A stretch of 64,000 bases of DNA, taken from assembly GCA_021463845.1 (NCBI GenBank), contig JAJTXV010000001.1:62001-126000 (forward strand), read 5' to 3'. The notes under the pieces were generated by a model that saw nothing but the letters and a program-made list of their open reading frames with translations, did not search any database and was not told the DNA's origin. Each line of letters opens with the position of its first letter. Positions within the stretch are counted from its first letter, which is position 1. This document shows positions 1 to 7,980 of this stretch, in pieces. The stretch comes from Anaerolineales bacterium. GTDB lineage: Bacteria; Chloroflexota; Anaerolineae; Anaerolineales; UBA11579. The translations under genes were made by a program, and so were the position numbers.

Positions 1-1
1 G

Positions 2-226
2 GCCGAGGCCGCCCATCAGTGGATCGCCTCGGTGGCGGCCCGCTCCGGCGATAGCCTGCAGACCCAGCTCCAGCAGGCCCTGGCCGGGCAGACTCCCACT
101 GCGGCGTCCGGCATTGGTATCGAGCACCTTAATCCATCCTTGTTCAGCCAGTCTCGTCTCGATTTCATTCAGATCACCATCGATGAATTGCTCAGCGGCG
201 TTCTGGTTTGGCAAACCGGGCAGTAA
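2..226 (+). CDS. C-terminal fragment of an unknown protein (5' end outside window)
   Basis: An open frame enters from the left edge and stops at TAA (224-226), giving about 74 residues. An internal GTG at 32 could be read as a start, but the frame is open to the window edge, so this is more likely the tail of a longer protein. The residues are mostly soluble and mixed in character, with no motif I recognise, and the end reads ...LLSGVLVWQTGQ. It is followed by a 145-bp gap holding the promoter of the BMP lipoprotein gene. No function is assigned. Confidence 0.45.
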   Translation, partial: AEAAHQWIASVAARSGDSLQTQLQQALAGQTPTAASGIGIEHLNPSLFSQSRLDFIQITIDELLSGVLVWQTGQ

Positions 227-262
227 ACAGGTTAAAGATTTCGGCCTTTTAAGCCCGGCTCA

Positions 263-291
263 TTTACACCCGAATTTCTTCGTGATAGACT
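263..291 (+). promoter_or_regulatory. sigma70-like promoter of the BMP lipoprotein gene
   Basis: TTTACA (263-268) and TAGACT (286-291) are separated by 17 nt, close to the housekeeping consensus. Transcription would begin near 298, giving a leader of roughly 74 nt that carries an AGGAGG Shine-Dalgarno sequence ahead of the ATG at 372. Confidence 0.55.
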
Positions 292-371
292 CGCTCAACC
301 TAACTGAGGTGCGGAACTAGCGCGTCAGCGCCTAGCCGTGCCTAAGAGACCTTCCAGGAGGAAGAGAGTAT

Positions 372-1472
372 ATGAACAAGAAGCTGTATTCTTTGTTCGG
401 TCTGCTGCTCGTGGCCGCCCTCGTGCTGGCCGCTTGTGGTGGTGCAGCCCCCGCTGCGACCGAAGCCCCGGTCGAAGAAGCTCCGGCTGAAGCGACCGAA
501 GCCCCGGCTGAAGAAGCCCCGGCCGAGGCTGTTGCCCTCGCGTGTCAGGTGACTGACGTGGGCGGTATTGATGACAAGTCGTTCAACGCCACCGCGTACA
601 AGGGCATCACCGATGCCGTTGCCGCTCTGGGCGTTGAGGGCCAGTACCTGGAATCTCAGGAACAGGCTGACTACGAGACCAACATCAACGCCTTCGTTGA
701 CCAGGGTTGCGATCTGATCGTGACCGTGGGCTTCCTGCTGGGCGATGCCACCTACGCCGCTGCTGACGCCAACCCGGGTCAGAAGTTCGCCATCGTGGAC
801 TACGGCAGCAACTTTGACGGCAACACCCGCGAGAACCTGGTCGGCCTGAACTTCGCCACCCAGGAAGCCGCCTTCCTGGCTGGCTACGTGGCTGCTGCCA
901 GCACCCAGACCGGCGTTGTCGCCACCTTCGGTGGCCTCAACATCCCGCCCGTTACCGCCTTCATGGATGGTTTCTGGCACGGCGTGAACTACTACAACGC
1001 TGAGAACGGCACCTCCGTGCGCGTGCTCGGTTGGGACGCCAACACCCAGGACGGTCTGTTCGTGGGTAACTTCGAAAGCACCGATGACGGCCGCACCATG
1101 GGCGAGAGCCTGCTGGATGAAGGCGCCGACATCATCATGCCCGTCGCTGGCCCCGTTGGCCTGGGCACCGCCGCTGCTGTTACCGAGCGCGGCAACGCCT
1201 GGATCATCGGTGTGGACACCGACTGGACCGTGAGCGCCGCCGAGTACACCCCGGTCATCCTGACCTCCGTGTTGAAGAACATGGACATCGCCGTGTACGG
1301 CCAGATCGAAGCTGTTGTCAACGGCACCTATGCCGGTGGCGACTACCTCGGCACCCTGGCTAACGGTGGCGTCGGCCTGGCTGGCAGCTTCCCCGATCTG
1401 CAGGCTGCTCTGGACGTGATTGCGGCCGGCATTGCTGACGGCAGCATCCAGACCATCGGTGCTCCTCAGTAA
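372..1472 (+). CDS. BMP-family nucleoside/purine ABC transporter substrate-binding lipoprotein
   Basis: This is the extracytoplasmic binding protein of a BmpA/TmpC-type importer, which captures nucleosides or related ligands outside the membrane. A lipoprotein signal peptide ends at Cys22 (box LAAC). An Ala/Pro/Glu-rich linker with near-repeats of EAPAEE follows to about residue 55. The PF02608 (Bmp) fold then begins with VTDVGGIDDKSFN, a hallmark of the family, and the 366-residue length is normal. AGGAGG lies about 9 nt before the ATG. A strong terminator separates it from the ATPase and permease genes, so it can be made in excess over the membrane complex. The exact ligand cannot be read from sequence; nucleosides are the best guess from the family and from the matching permeases. 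Confidence 0.9.
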   Translation: MNKKLYSLFGLLLVAALVLAACGGAAPAATEAPVEEAPAEATEAPAEEAPAEAVALACQVTDVGGIDDKSFNATAYKGITDAVAALGVEGQYLESQEQADYETNINAFVDQGCDLIVTVGFLLGDATYAAADANPGQKFAIVDYGSNFDGNTRENLVGLNFATQEAAFLAGYVAAASTQTGVVATFGGLNIPPVTAFMDGFWHGVNYYNAENGTSVRVLGWDANTQDGLFVGNFESTDDGRTMGESLLDEGADIIMPVAGPVGLGTAAAVTERGNAWIIGVDTDWTVSAAEYTPVILTSVLKNMDIAVYGQIEAVVNGTYAGGDYLGTLANGGVGLAGSFPDLQAALDVIAAGIADGSIQTIGAPQ

Positions 1473-1490
1473 GCTTGTAATGCAGTAAGT

Positions 1491-1529
1491 AAAAAGAGGC
1501 TCGGCGAAAACGCCGAGCCTCTTTTTTTT
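1491..1529 (+). terminator. intrinsic terminator after the BMP lipoprotein gene
   Basis: A perfect stem, AGAGGCTCGGCG with loop AAAA and its complement, is followed by a run of T. It uncouples the binding-protein gene from the transporter genes downstream. Confidence 0.9.
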
Positions 1530-1560
1530 GTGCATCAGAAGGGCGTGAGGGCATTCATGT

Positions 1561-1566
1561 TAGAAT
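1561..1566 (+). promoter_or_regulatory. probable -10 element for the importer ATPase operon
   Basis: TAGAAT lies 40 nt before the chosen ATG at 1607. It overlaps the earlier in-frame ATG at 1565, which would therefore be untranscribed, and this favours 1607 as the real start. No clear -35 is visible. Confidence 0.4.
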
Positions 1567-1606
1567 GCCCTCGCTCACTAGCAAACCCCTATTTTCTGAG
1601 GTGTGC

Positions 1607-3133
1607 ATGGCTCCTGTGCTTGAGTTGCGCGGAATCACAAAACGTTTTCCCGGTGTGTTGGCCAATGATCGGATTGACCTCACCCTCAATGCAGGAGAAG
1701 TTCACGCCCTGTTGGGCGAGAATGGCGCCGGCAAATCCACCCTGATGAATATCCTCTACGGCTTGTACAAGCCGGACGAGGGCGAAATCATTGTCAAAGG
1801 CCAAAAGCTGGAGATGCAATCTCCTACCGATGCCATCCGCGCCGGCATCGGCATGGTCCACCAGCACTTCATGCTCATCCCGGTATTCACCGTCACCGAG
1901 AACGTCATGCTCGGTGATGAGACCACCAAACTGGGCGGCGTGTTGGACCGCGCCGCCGCAGCCAAGCGCATCCGCGAGATCTCCGAAGCGTACCAACTCG
2001 CCGTAGACCCGGATGCCTATGTCTCTGACCTGCCTGTCGGCGTGCAGCAGCGCGTCGAGATCATCAAGCTCCTCTATCGCAATGCTGACATCCTTATCCT
2101 GGATGAACCCACTGCGGTACTCACCCCGCAAGAGGCCGACGAGTTCTTCAAGATCCTCAAGACCCTGACCGAGCGCGGCAAATCCATCATCTTCATCTCG
2201 CACAAGCTGCGTGAGGTGCTGGAGATCGCCAACCGCATCACCGCCATCCGCCTCGGCAAAGTCGTCGGCTCCACCACCCCCAAGCAGGCCAATGAAACCA
2301 AGCTGGCTTCGATGATGGTGGGCCGCCCGGTCGATCTCAAGCTAGATAAGAAGCCCGCCAAGCCCGGCGCAGTGCAGCTCAAGGTTGAGGATTTGGTGGT
2401 GGCGGATGACCGCAACCACGTTACCGTGGATGGTGTCAGCTTTGACTTGCACAAGGGCGAAGTCCTCGGCATTGCCGGCGTGCAGGGCAACGGCCAGACT
2501 GAACTCGTCGAGGCCATCACGGGTCTGCGTGACCCCATCGGCGGGCGCATCACCCTGGGCGATGGCGTGGATATCACCCGCGCCCACCCGCGTGAATTCA
2601 CCGAACTGGGCAGCGCCCACATCCCCGAGGACCGCCAGCTCGATGGCCTCGTGCTCAGTTTCCCCGTCGCTGACAATCTGGTGCTCAATACCTATTACAA
2701 CCGGCCCTTTGCCAAGGGCATCATGCTGCAGGAAGACGCCATTTACGAACAGGCTGACCGCCTGATCGCCGAGTTTGACATTCGCACGCCGAATGCCGAG
2801 ACCAGCGTCGGCTCGCTCTCCGGCGGCAACCAGCAGAAGGTCATCGTGGCCCGCGAGCTCTCCCGCCCCGGCAGCCTGGTGGTCGCCTCACAGCCCACCC
2901 GCGGCCTGGATGTCGGCTCCATCGAATACATCCACGGCAAACTGCTCGAGAAGCGTGACGAAGGCGTGGCCGTGCTGCTCGTCTCCTCTGAGCTTGACGA
3001 GATCATGCAGCTCTCAGACCGCATCGCCGTGATGTACCGCGGCAAGATCGTAGACATCGTTGACGCCAAAACCACTGACAAGACCAAGGTCGGTCTGCTG
3101 ATGGCTGGCGTCCGTGACAAGGCCAGGAGCTAA
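1607..3133 (+). CDS. Nucleoside/sugar-type ABC importer ATPase with two fused nucleotide-binding domains
   Basis: This is the cytoplasmic motor of the BMP importer. Two ABC domains are fused, as in RbsA/NupA-type proteins. The first has Walker A GENGAGKST (residues 37-45), a relaxed signature LPVGVQQRVE and Walker B ILILDEPTAVLTP. The second has a degenerate P-loop GVQGNGQTE, signature LSGGNQQK and ASQPTRGLD in place of the usual DEPTRG. A degenerate second site is typical of this family. The start was moved to ATG 1607 because the domain begins immediately after it; an in-frame ATG at 1565 overlaps a -10-like hexamer. The permease gene follows after 6 nt. Confidence 0.9.
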   Translation: MAPVLELRGITKRFPGVLANDRIDLTLNAGEVHALLGENGAGKSTLMNILYGLYKPDEGEIIVKGQKLEMQSPTDAIRAGIGMVHQHFMLIPVFTVTENVMLGDETTKLGGVLDRAAAAKRIREISEAYQLAVDPDAYVSDLPVGVQQRVEIIKLLYRNADILILDEPTAVLTPQEADEFFKILKTLTERGKSIIFISHKLREVLEIANRITAIRLGKVVGSTTPKQANETKLASMMVGRPVDLKLDKKPAKPGAVQLKVEDLVVADDRNHVTVDGVSFDLHKGEVLGIAGVQGNGQTELVEAITGLRDPIGGRITLGDGVDITRAHPREFTELGSAHIPEDRQLDGLVLSFPVADNLVLNTYYNRPFAKGIMLQEDAIYEQADRLIAEFDIRTPNAETSVGSLSGGNQQKVIVARELSRPGSLVVASQPTRGLDVGSIEYIHGKLLEKRDEGVAVLLVSSELDEIMQLSDRIAVMYRGKIVDIVDAKTTDKTKVGLLMAGVRDKARS

Positions 3134-3139
3134 GACGCG

Positions 3140-4483
3140 ATGGCAAAAAAGAAGGCAACCCGCAAGTCCGCGGCGGCTAAAAAGCAGCCCGCCAAGAAGA
3201 CGACCAAAAAGACTGCCCCGGTAAAGGCCGCCAAGCCGCCCAAAGTCGATAAGGCCCCGGCCGCTGCGCCCAAGGGCGCCCTTGGCATCTTCCTGCAGGA
3301 GATCTCGGCCGCCCCCTGGATGGTGACGGCCCTGGCCATCATCACCGGCCTCGTGCTCGGTGGCCTCATCGTCGCCCTCACCACGGAGCAGATGTACGCC
3401 CTGTGGAGCACATCCCCAGTGGAAGGGCTGCGCGCCGGTTGGCAGGCAGCCATGAACTCCTACACTGCCTTGTTCCACGGCTCGATTGGCAATCCCACCC
3501 GCATCATCGAGGCCTTTCAAGGCGGCGACCCGGCTGCCATTCGGAGCGCCATCAACCCGTTCTTTGAAAGCCTCAACAAGTCCGTTCCCTACATCTTCGC
3601 TGGCCTCTCCGTAGCCCTCGGCTTTCGGGCTGGCCTCTTCAATATCGGCGCCGAAGGCCAGCTCTTCATGGGCGCCGCCGCCGCCGTCTACGTCGGCTTC
3701 GCCGTTACCGGCTTGCCGGCCATCATCCACATTCCGCTGGCCCTGTTGGCAGGCGCGGCGGGCGGTATGCTGTGGGGCTTCATCCCCGGCTTACTTAAAG
3801 CCAAGACCGGCGGGCATGAGGTCATCAACACCATCATGATGAACTACATTGCCTTCCGCCTGAGCGACTTTCTGTTGCGCGGCCCGCTGCAGCGGGCCGA
3901 CTCGTTCAATCCCATCAGCCCCTTCATCCTGGATAGTGCGAAACTGCCGCGTTTCTTTGAGGCGCCCATTCGCTTCCATCTTGGCTTCTTCATCGCCCTG
4001 GGCGTGGCCTTCCTGGTGTGGGTCCTGCTGTTCAAGACCCGCTGGGGCTTTGATCTGCGCACCGTCGGCGCCAATCCGGACGCGGCGCGCTACGCCGGCA
4101 TGAACATCGTCTGGGTCACCATCGCCGCCATGAGCCTGGCAGGTGGCCTGGCAGGTCTGGCCGGCGCCAACGAGGTGCTGGGCATCAACCACAACCTGGC
4201 CGCGGCCTTCTCCTCCGGCTACGGCTTCGATAGTATTGCGCTGGCCCTCTTAGGCAAGAGCCATCCGCTCGGCGTCGTCCTCGCTGCGATCTTGTTCGGC
4301 ACCTTGCGCAATGGCGCCATCCAGATGCAGCTCACCGCTGGCATACCCATTGACATCATCTCGGTGATGCAGGCCATCATTCTGGCCTTCATTGCTGCGC
4401 CAGCCATCATCCGCACCATCTTCCGCCTGCGCCAACCCAGCCATGGCGAAGAAAGCGTGCGTGTGCGCGGCTGGGGAGGTTAG
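3140..4483 (+). CDS. BMP/nucleoside ABC importer permease 1, with a Lys/Ala-rich histone-like N-terminal tail
   Basis: This is one of two membrane subunits of the importer (BPD_transp_2 family). Residues 1-47 form a strongly basic tail of K/A/P/T repeats (KKATRKSAAAKKQPAKK and similar). A first hydrophobic segment follows near 57-80, and then a multi-spanning core with the family stretch FRAGLFNIGAEGQLFMGA near residue 155. The core continues through GHEVINTIMMNYIA to the C-terminus. AGGAG lies 10 nt before the ATG, and the next in-frame Met is inside the first membrane segment, so the tail is very likely translated. Such tails are not typical of this family and resemble bacterial H1-like proteins. 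The gene is tightly linked to the ATPase before it and the second permease after it. Confidence 0.9.
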   Translation: MAKKKATRKSAAAKKQPAKKTTKKTAPVKAAKPPKVDKAPAAAPKGALGIFLQEISAAPWMVTALAIITGLVLGGLIVALTTEQMYALWSTSPVEGLRAGWQAAMNSYTALFHGSIGNPTRIIEAFQGGDPAAIRSAINPFFESLNKSVPYIFAGLSVALGFRAGLFNIGAEGQLFMGAAAAVYVGFAVTGLPAIIHIPLALLAGAAGGMLWGFIPGLLKAKTGGHEVINTIMMNYIAFRLSDFLLRGPLQRADSFNPISPFILDSAKLPRFFEAPIRFHLGFFIALGVAFLVWVLLFKTRWGFDLRTVGANPDAARYAGMNIVWVTIAAMSLAGGLAGLAGANEVLGINHNLAAAFSSGYGFDSIALALLGKSHPLGVVLAAILFGTLRNGAIQMQLTAGIPIDIISVMQAIILAFIAAPAIIRTIFRLRQPSHGEESVRVRGWGG

Positions 4484-4485
4484 AC

Positions 4486-5754
4486 GTGGCTACCCATACT
4501 GCAACTCTCGCTAAAACCGGCGTGCAGATCTCGAGCACCCGTCGCATCGTCATGGGCGTCATCTTCCTCGCCCTGGCCGCCGTCATCTGGTTCTATTTCG
4601 GCCAGGGCATGAATCCGGAGCTGGTGACCACTTTCGGCCTCAACTCGGCCGGCTCTTCCATCATGCTGCCGGATTGGGTCTTCAACACCCTCAACACGCT
4701 CAACCTGCTGGCGGGCGTCTCCGCCGCCCTGGGCGCATTCCAGCTGGCCCGCGGCTTCGGCAAAAGCACCAACCTGGTGCTCGGCTTGGTGGTGGCCTTC
4801 TTCCTGTTCGCGTTCCTCTCCTGGGCGGCCGCAGGCGCCTCGCTCAACCTGGCCGGCCTGCTGCGTACCACGCTACAGCGCGCCGTGCCGATCACCCTCG
4901 GGGCGCTCTCGGGCATCCTGTGTGAGCGCGCTGGCGTGGTCAACATCGCCATCGAAGGCATGATGCTGGCCGGCGCCATGGTCTCAGCCTTGGTCGCCAG
5001 CTTGTTCAACAACTGGGTCGGCCTGCTGGCCGGCATTGGCATCGGCGCTGTGCTGGCCCTCATCCATGGCGTGCTTTCCATCAAATACAAGGCTGACCAG
5101 ATCGTCTCCGGCACCGTCATCAACATCTTCTCCACCGGCATGACTTCGTTCATATCGGCCAAGTTCCTGCAGAAGTATCAGGAGCTCAACAACCCGGCCA
5201 TCTTCGCCCCGATTGAGATCCCGCTGCTGTCCAAGATCCCTTTCATCGGCCCCATCCTGTTCACCCACAACCTGTTCATGTACGGCATGTTCATCCTGCT
5301 CTTTGTGCTCCAGTTCGCGCTGTTCTACACGCGCTGGGGTCTGCGCATGCGCTCGGTGGGTGAGCACCCCAAGGCCGCCGATACCCTGGGCATCAATGTC
5401 ATCCGCACCCGCTACATGGCCGTCACCCTGGGCGGCATGATGGCGGGCTTCGCCGGCGCCTACTTCACGCTCGGCTCGGTGGGCCGCTTTGACGAAGTCA
5501 TGACCGCCGGCCGCGGTTTCATCGGCCTGGCCGCCATGATCTTCGGCAACTGGAACCCGTTCGGAGCCTTCGGCGCCGGCCTGTTGTTCGGCTTTGCCGA
5601 CATGCTGGCCTCGCGCCTGGCGATCCTTGGCGTGCGCATCCCGTCTGAATTCCTGCTGATGGCGCCGTACATCGCCACCATGATCGTGCTCGCCGGCGTG
5701 GTGGGCCGCAGCCAGGCGCCTGCCGCCGACGGCAAGCCGTACGACAAAGAATAA
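4486..5754 (+). CDS. BMP/nucleoside ABC importer permease 2
   Basis: This is the second membrane subunit of the importer, pairing with the upstream permease. Extra N-terminal membrane segments (roughly residues 20-40, 60-80 and 95-115) precede the conserved core, where ITLGALSGILCERAGVVNIA and IEGMMLAGA are family hallmarks, as is RAVGEHPKAADTLGI-like text (here RSVGEHPKAADTLGI). Translation begins at GTG two nucleotides after the previous stop, with GGGGAGG inside the end of the previous gene, so coupled translation is likely. The 422-residue length is longer than many homologues because of the N-terminal segments. A terminator closes the operon. Confidence 0.9.
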   Translation: MATHTATLAKTGVQISSTRRIVMGVIFLALAAVIWFYFGQGMNPELVTTFGLNSAGSSIMLPDWVFNTLNTLNLLAGVSAALGAFQLARGFGKSTNLVLGLVVAFFLFAFLSWAAAGASLNLAGLLRTTLQRAVPITLGALSGILCERAGVVNIAIEGMMLAGAMVSALVASLFNNWVGLLAGIGIGAVLALIHGVLSIKYKADQIVSGTVINIFSTGMTSFISAKFLQKYQELNNPAIFAPIEIPLLSKIPFIGPILFTHNLFMYGMFILLFVLQFALFYTRWGLRMRSVGEHPKAADTLGINVIRTRYMAVTLGGMMAGFAGAYFTLGSVGRFDEVMTAGRGFIGLAAMIFGNWNPFGAFGAGLLFGFADMLASRLAILGVRIPSEFLLMAPYIATMIVLAGVVGRSQAPAADGKPYDKE

Positions 5755-5770
5755 GCAACTCGCATCCATA

Positions 5771-5808
5771 AAGAGGCGTGTGCGGTCATCCGCATGCGCC
5801 TCTTTTTG
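5771..5808 (+). terminator. terminator of the nucleoside importer operon
   Basis: GAGGCGTGTGCGG pairs with CCGCATGCGCCTC across a TCAT loop, with two wobble pairs, and is followed by TTTTT. Confidence 0.85.
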
Positions 5809-5837
5809 TTCTTGTAGTGCGGCAGCCTAGCTGCCGA

Positions 5838-5843
5838 TATAAT
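5838..5843 (+). promoter_or_regulatory. -10 element TATAAT before the DUF4260 gene
   Basis: A perfect TATAAT sits 18 nt before the ATG. A short leader containing the GAGGTG ribosome site would result. No convincing -35 is seen. Confidence 0.5.
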
Positions 5844-5861
5844 GACCGGCTGAGGTGACCC

Positions 5862-6224
5862 ATGCGCAATCTACTTAAACTCGAAGAAGCCGCTCTGTTC
5901 GCCCTGGCCGTGTTTGCCTACGCGGGCATGGGCCTGCCATGGTGGTGGTTTGCGCTGCTGCTGTTCGCGCCCGACCTCTCGGCCATCGGTTACCTGGCCG
6001 GGCCGCGGGTGGGAGCCTTCACCTATAACCTGTTCCATCACCGCGCCCTGGCTGTGCTGCTGTTCGCGCTCAGCGTGCCCATGGGCTCCATTCCGCTGCG
6101 CGTGGCCGGCATCATCCTATTTGCCCATGCCAGCCTGGACCGCGTGTTTGGCTATGGCCTGAAGCATTCCGACTCGTTCCAGAACACCCACCTTGGCCCG
6201 ATCGTTCGCCGGAGGCAGCCATAA
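5862..6224 (+). CDS. DUF4260 family small membrane protein
   Basis: A 120-residue protein with about four hydrophobic segments. It carries the DUF4260 landmarks LLFAPDLSAIGYLAGPRVG (near residues 37-55), YNLFHH, then HASLDRVFGYGLKHSD and a C-terminal NTHLG. The family is found in many bacteria and its function is unknown. GAGGTG lies a few bases before the ATG. The stop codon TAA overlaps by one base the apparent AUU start of the ABC-F gene, so the two genes are probably cotranscribed and translationally coupled. Confidence 0.85.
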   Translation: MRNLLKLEEAALFALAVFAYAGMGLPWWWFALLLFAPDLSAIGYLAGPRVGAFTYNLFHHRALAVLLFALSVPMGSIPLRVAGIILFAHASLDRVFGYGLKHSDSFQNTHLGPIVRRRQP

Positions 6225-7870
6225 TTGGTTTCAGCCTCGACCAGGTCACCGTTACCTATAACGCAGAACCGGTATTCAAGAACCTCTCCTGGGAAATTCA
6301 TAAAGACCGCTGCGTTGGCCTGATCGGCATCAACGGCAGTGGCAAAAGCACCCTCCTACGCCTGATCTCGGGTGAGCTCACCACTGAGACGGGCTACGCC
6401 AACATGCGCGGCAAGCTCACCATCGGCTACCTGCCGCAGGAGCCGCGCTTCAACCCCGAGCACACCTTGCTGCAGGAGGCCCTGACCGCCCACACGCGCC
6501 TGTTCGAGCTTGAGCGCTCGCTGGCCTTGGTGGAAGAGCAGATGGGCCAGCCGGAGGTCTACAGCGATGAGAAGCGTCTCAGCCGCAAGCTGGAGGAGCA
6601 CGCCCAGCTGCTGGAGGAGCACACCCGCATCGGCGGCCCCGGCTACGCTGGCCAGGTGCGCGCCACGCTGCTTAACCTCGGCTTTGCTGAGCACGAGCTT
6701 GACCTGCCGGTCACGAGCCTAAGCGGCGGCCAGAAGAAGCTGCTGGGCCTCACCAAGCTGCTGGTCACCCGCCCGGACATCCTGCTGCTGGATGAGCCCG
6801 ACAACCATCTTGACATGGCCGGCAAGGAATTCCTTGAGCAGTACATCCGCAGCTACCCGGGTGGGGTGGTGCTCATCTCGCACGACCGCTTCATGCTGGA
6901 TGTGGTCGCCGACGAGATCGCCGAGCTGCGCGATGGCAAGGTCACCGTCTATGAAGGCAACTACTCCGAGTTCGTTGCCCTCAAGGAAGCCAAGCTGCTG
7001 GAGCAGCAGCGCCAGTTCAAAGTGCAGCAGAATGAGATCAGCCGCCTGGAGCAATCTGCCAAGCGTATGCTCATCTGGGGCCGCTCCCACGAGAACGAGA
7101 AGCTCATCCGCCGCGCCAAGTCGATGATGAAGCGCATCGAGAAGATGGAGAAGGTCGAGAAACCCAAGGCTGACCCGCGCTCCATGAACCTGCAGTTCAA
7201 AGGTTGGCGCGGCAGCAATAAGGTGCTCGAGCTAACCAATATCGCCAAAGGCTTCGATAGCAGCGCCGGCAAGAACCAGGTGCTCAGCGGCCTCGATCTC
7301 ACTCTGTGGCACGGCGAGCGGGTCGGCCTGGTCGGCCCCAACGGGGCCGGCAAGTCCGTCCTGTTCCGCCTGCTGCTCGGCCGCGATGCGCCCGACCAGG
7401 GCGAGGTCAAAGTCGGCCCCAGCATCCAGACCGGCTACTACGCCCAGGAGCACGAGACGCTCGACCACTCCATGACCCTGATGGACACGGTGCGCCGCGC
7501 CGCCAACCTGTCTGAGGCTAATGCGGTCAAACTGCTGGACAAGTTCGTTTACGAGTACCAGCGCATCAACAACCCGGTCGGTACGCTCTCCGGCGGCGAG
7601 CGCAGCCGCCTGCAGCTCATCCTGATCATGCTTAGCGGGGCCAACTTCCTGCTGCTGGACGAGCCGACCAATAATCTCGACATCCGCTCGGCCGAAGTGC
7701 TGGAAGAGTCACTGGCCGAATTCGAGGGCAGTGTTCTGGCCATCTCGCACGATCGCTACTTCCTCGACCGGGTGGCCACCCGCATCGTTGAGCTCGAAGA
7801 CGGCAAGCTGGTCGAATACCCTGGCGGCTACTCAGACTATCAGGCCGCCAAAGCCAAGCTGGAACTTTAA
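6224..7870 (+). CDS. ABC-F family ATPase (ribosome-associated), apparent AUU start
   Basis: A soluble protein with two ABC domains and no membrane segment; ABC-F proteins act on the ribosome as translation factors or in antibiotic resistance. Domain 1 has Walker A GINGSGKST (near residue 38), signature LSGGQKKL and LLLDEPDNHLD. A charged linker rich in Lys/Glu follows (about 255-325), and domain 2 has GPNGAGKSV, LSGGERSRLQ and LLLDEPTNNLD. Homology starts at once with IGFSLDQVTVTY, upstream of the first ATG at 6404, which would delete the first Walker A. No ATG, GTG or TTG fits. GGAGG (6211-6215) is correctly placed for ATT at 6224, or ATA at 6221. The length of about 548 residues fits the family. 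Confidence 0.88.
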   Translation: MGFSLDQVTVTYNAEPVFKNLSWEIHKDRCVGLIGINGSGKSTLLRLISGELTTETGYANMRGKLTIGYLPQEPRFNPEHTLLQEALTAHTRLFELERSLALVEEQMGQPEVYSDEKRLSRKLEEHAQLLEEHTRIGGPGYAGQVRATLLNLGFAEHELDLPVTSLSGGQKKLLGLTKLLVTRPDILLLDEPDNHLDMAGKEFLEQYIRSYPGGVVLISHDRFMLDVVADEIAELRDGKVTVYEGNYSEFVALKEAKLLEQQRQFKVQQNEISRLEQSAKRMLIWGRSHENEKLIRRAKSMMKRIEKMEKVEKPKADPRSMNLQFKGWRGSNKVLELTNIAKGFDSSAGKNQVLSGLDLTLWHGERVGLVGPNGAGKSVLFRLLLGRDAPDQGEVKVGPSIQTGYYAQEHETLDHSMTLMDTVRRAANLSEANAVKLLDKFVYEYQRINNPVGTLSGGERSRLQLILIMLSGANFLLLDEPTNNLDIRSAEVLEESLAEFEGSVLAISHDRYFLDRVATRIVELEDGKLVEYPGGYSDYQAAKAKLEL

Positions 7871-7877
7871 CCCACCC

Positions 7878-7962
7878 GTCATTGCGAGCGAGTGCAACGA
7901 GCGTGGAATCTGGTTTTATCCCCAGTTAAAAAGACAGATTGCTTCGCTGCGCTCGCAATGAC
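7878..7962. repeat. dispersed palindromic repeat, copy 1 (GTCATTGCGAG type)
   Basis: GTCATTGCGAGC at the left and GCTCGCAATGAC at the right form 12-bp perfect inverted ends enclosing AGATTGCTTCGCTGCG. It lies directly after the ABC-F stop and could form a hairpin that ends transcription. Related copies lie at 17863, 24704 and 28322. Confidence 0.7.
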
Positions 7963-7980
7963 AAATGTTTTTGTCAGTAG

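Noticed and set aside
342-1535. A 397-codon open frame on the minus strand opposite the BMP lipoprotein gene
   Set aside because: G+C-rich genes leave long stop-free antisense frames. Its text is low in complexity (His/Gly/Val-rich), with no ribosome site or family, whereas the plus-strand gene has full BMP homology and a signal peptide.
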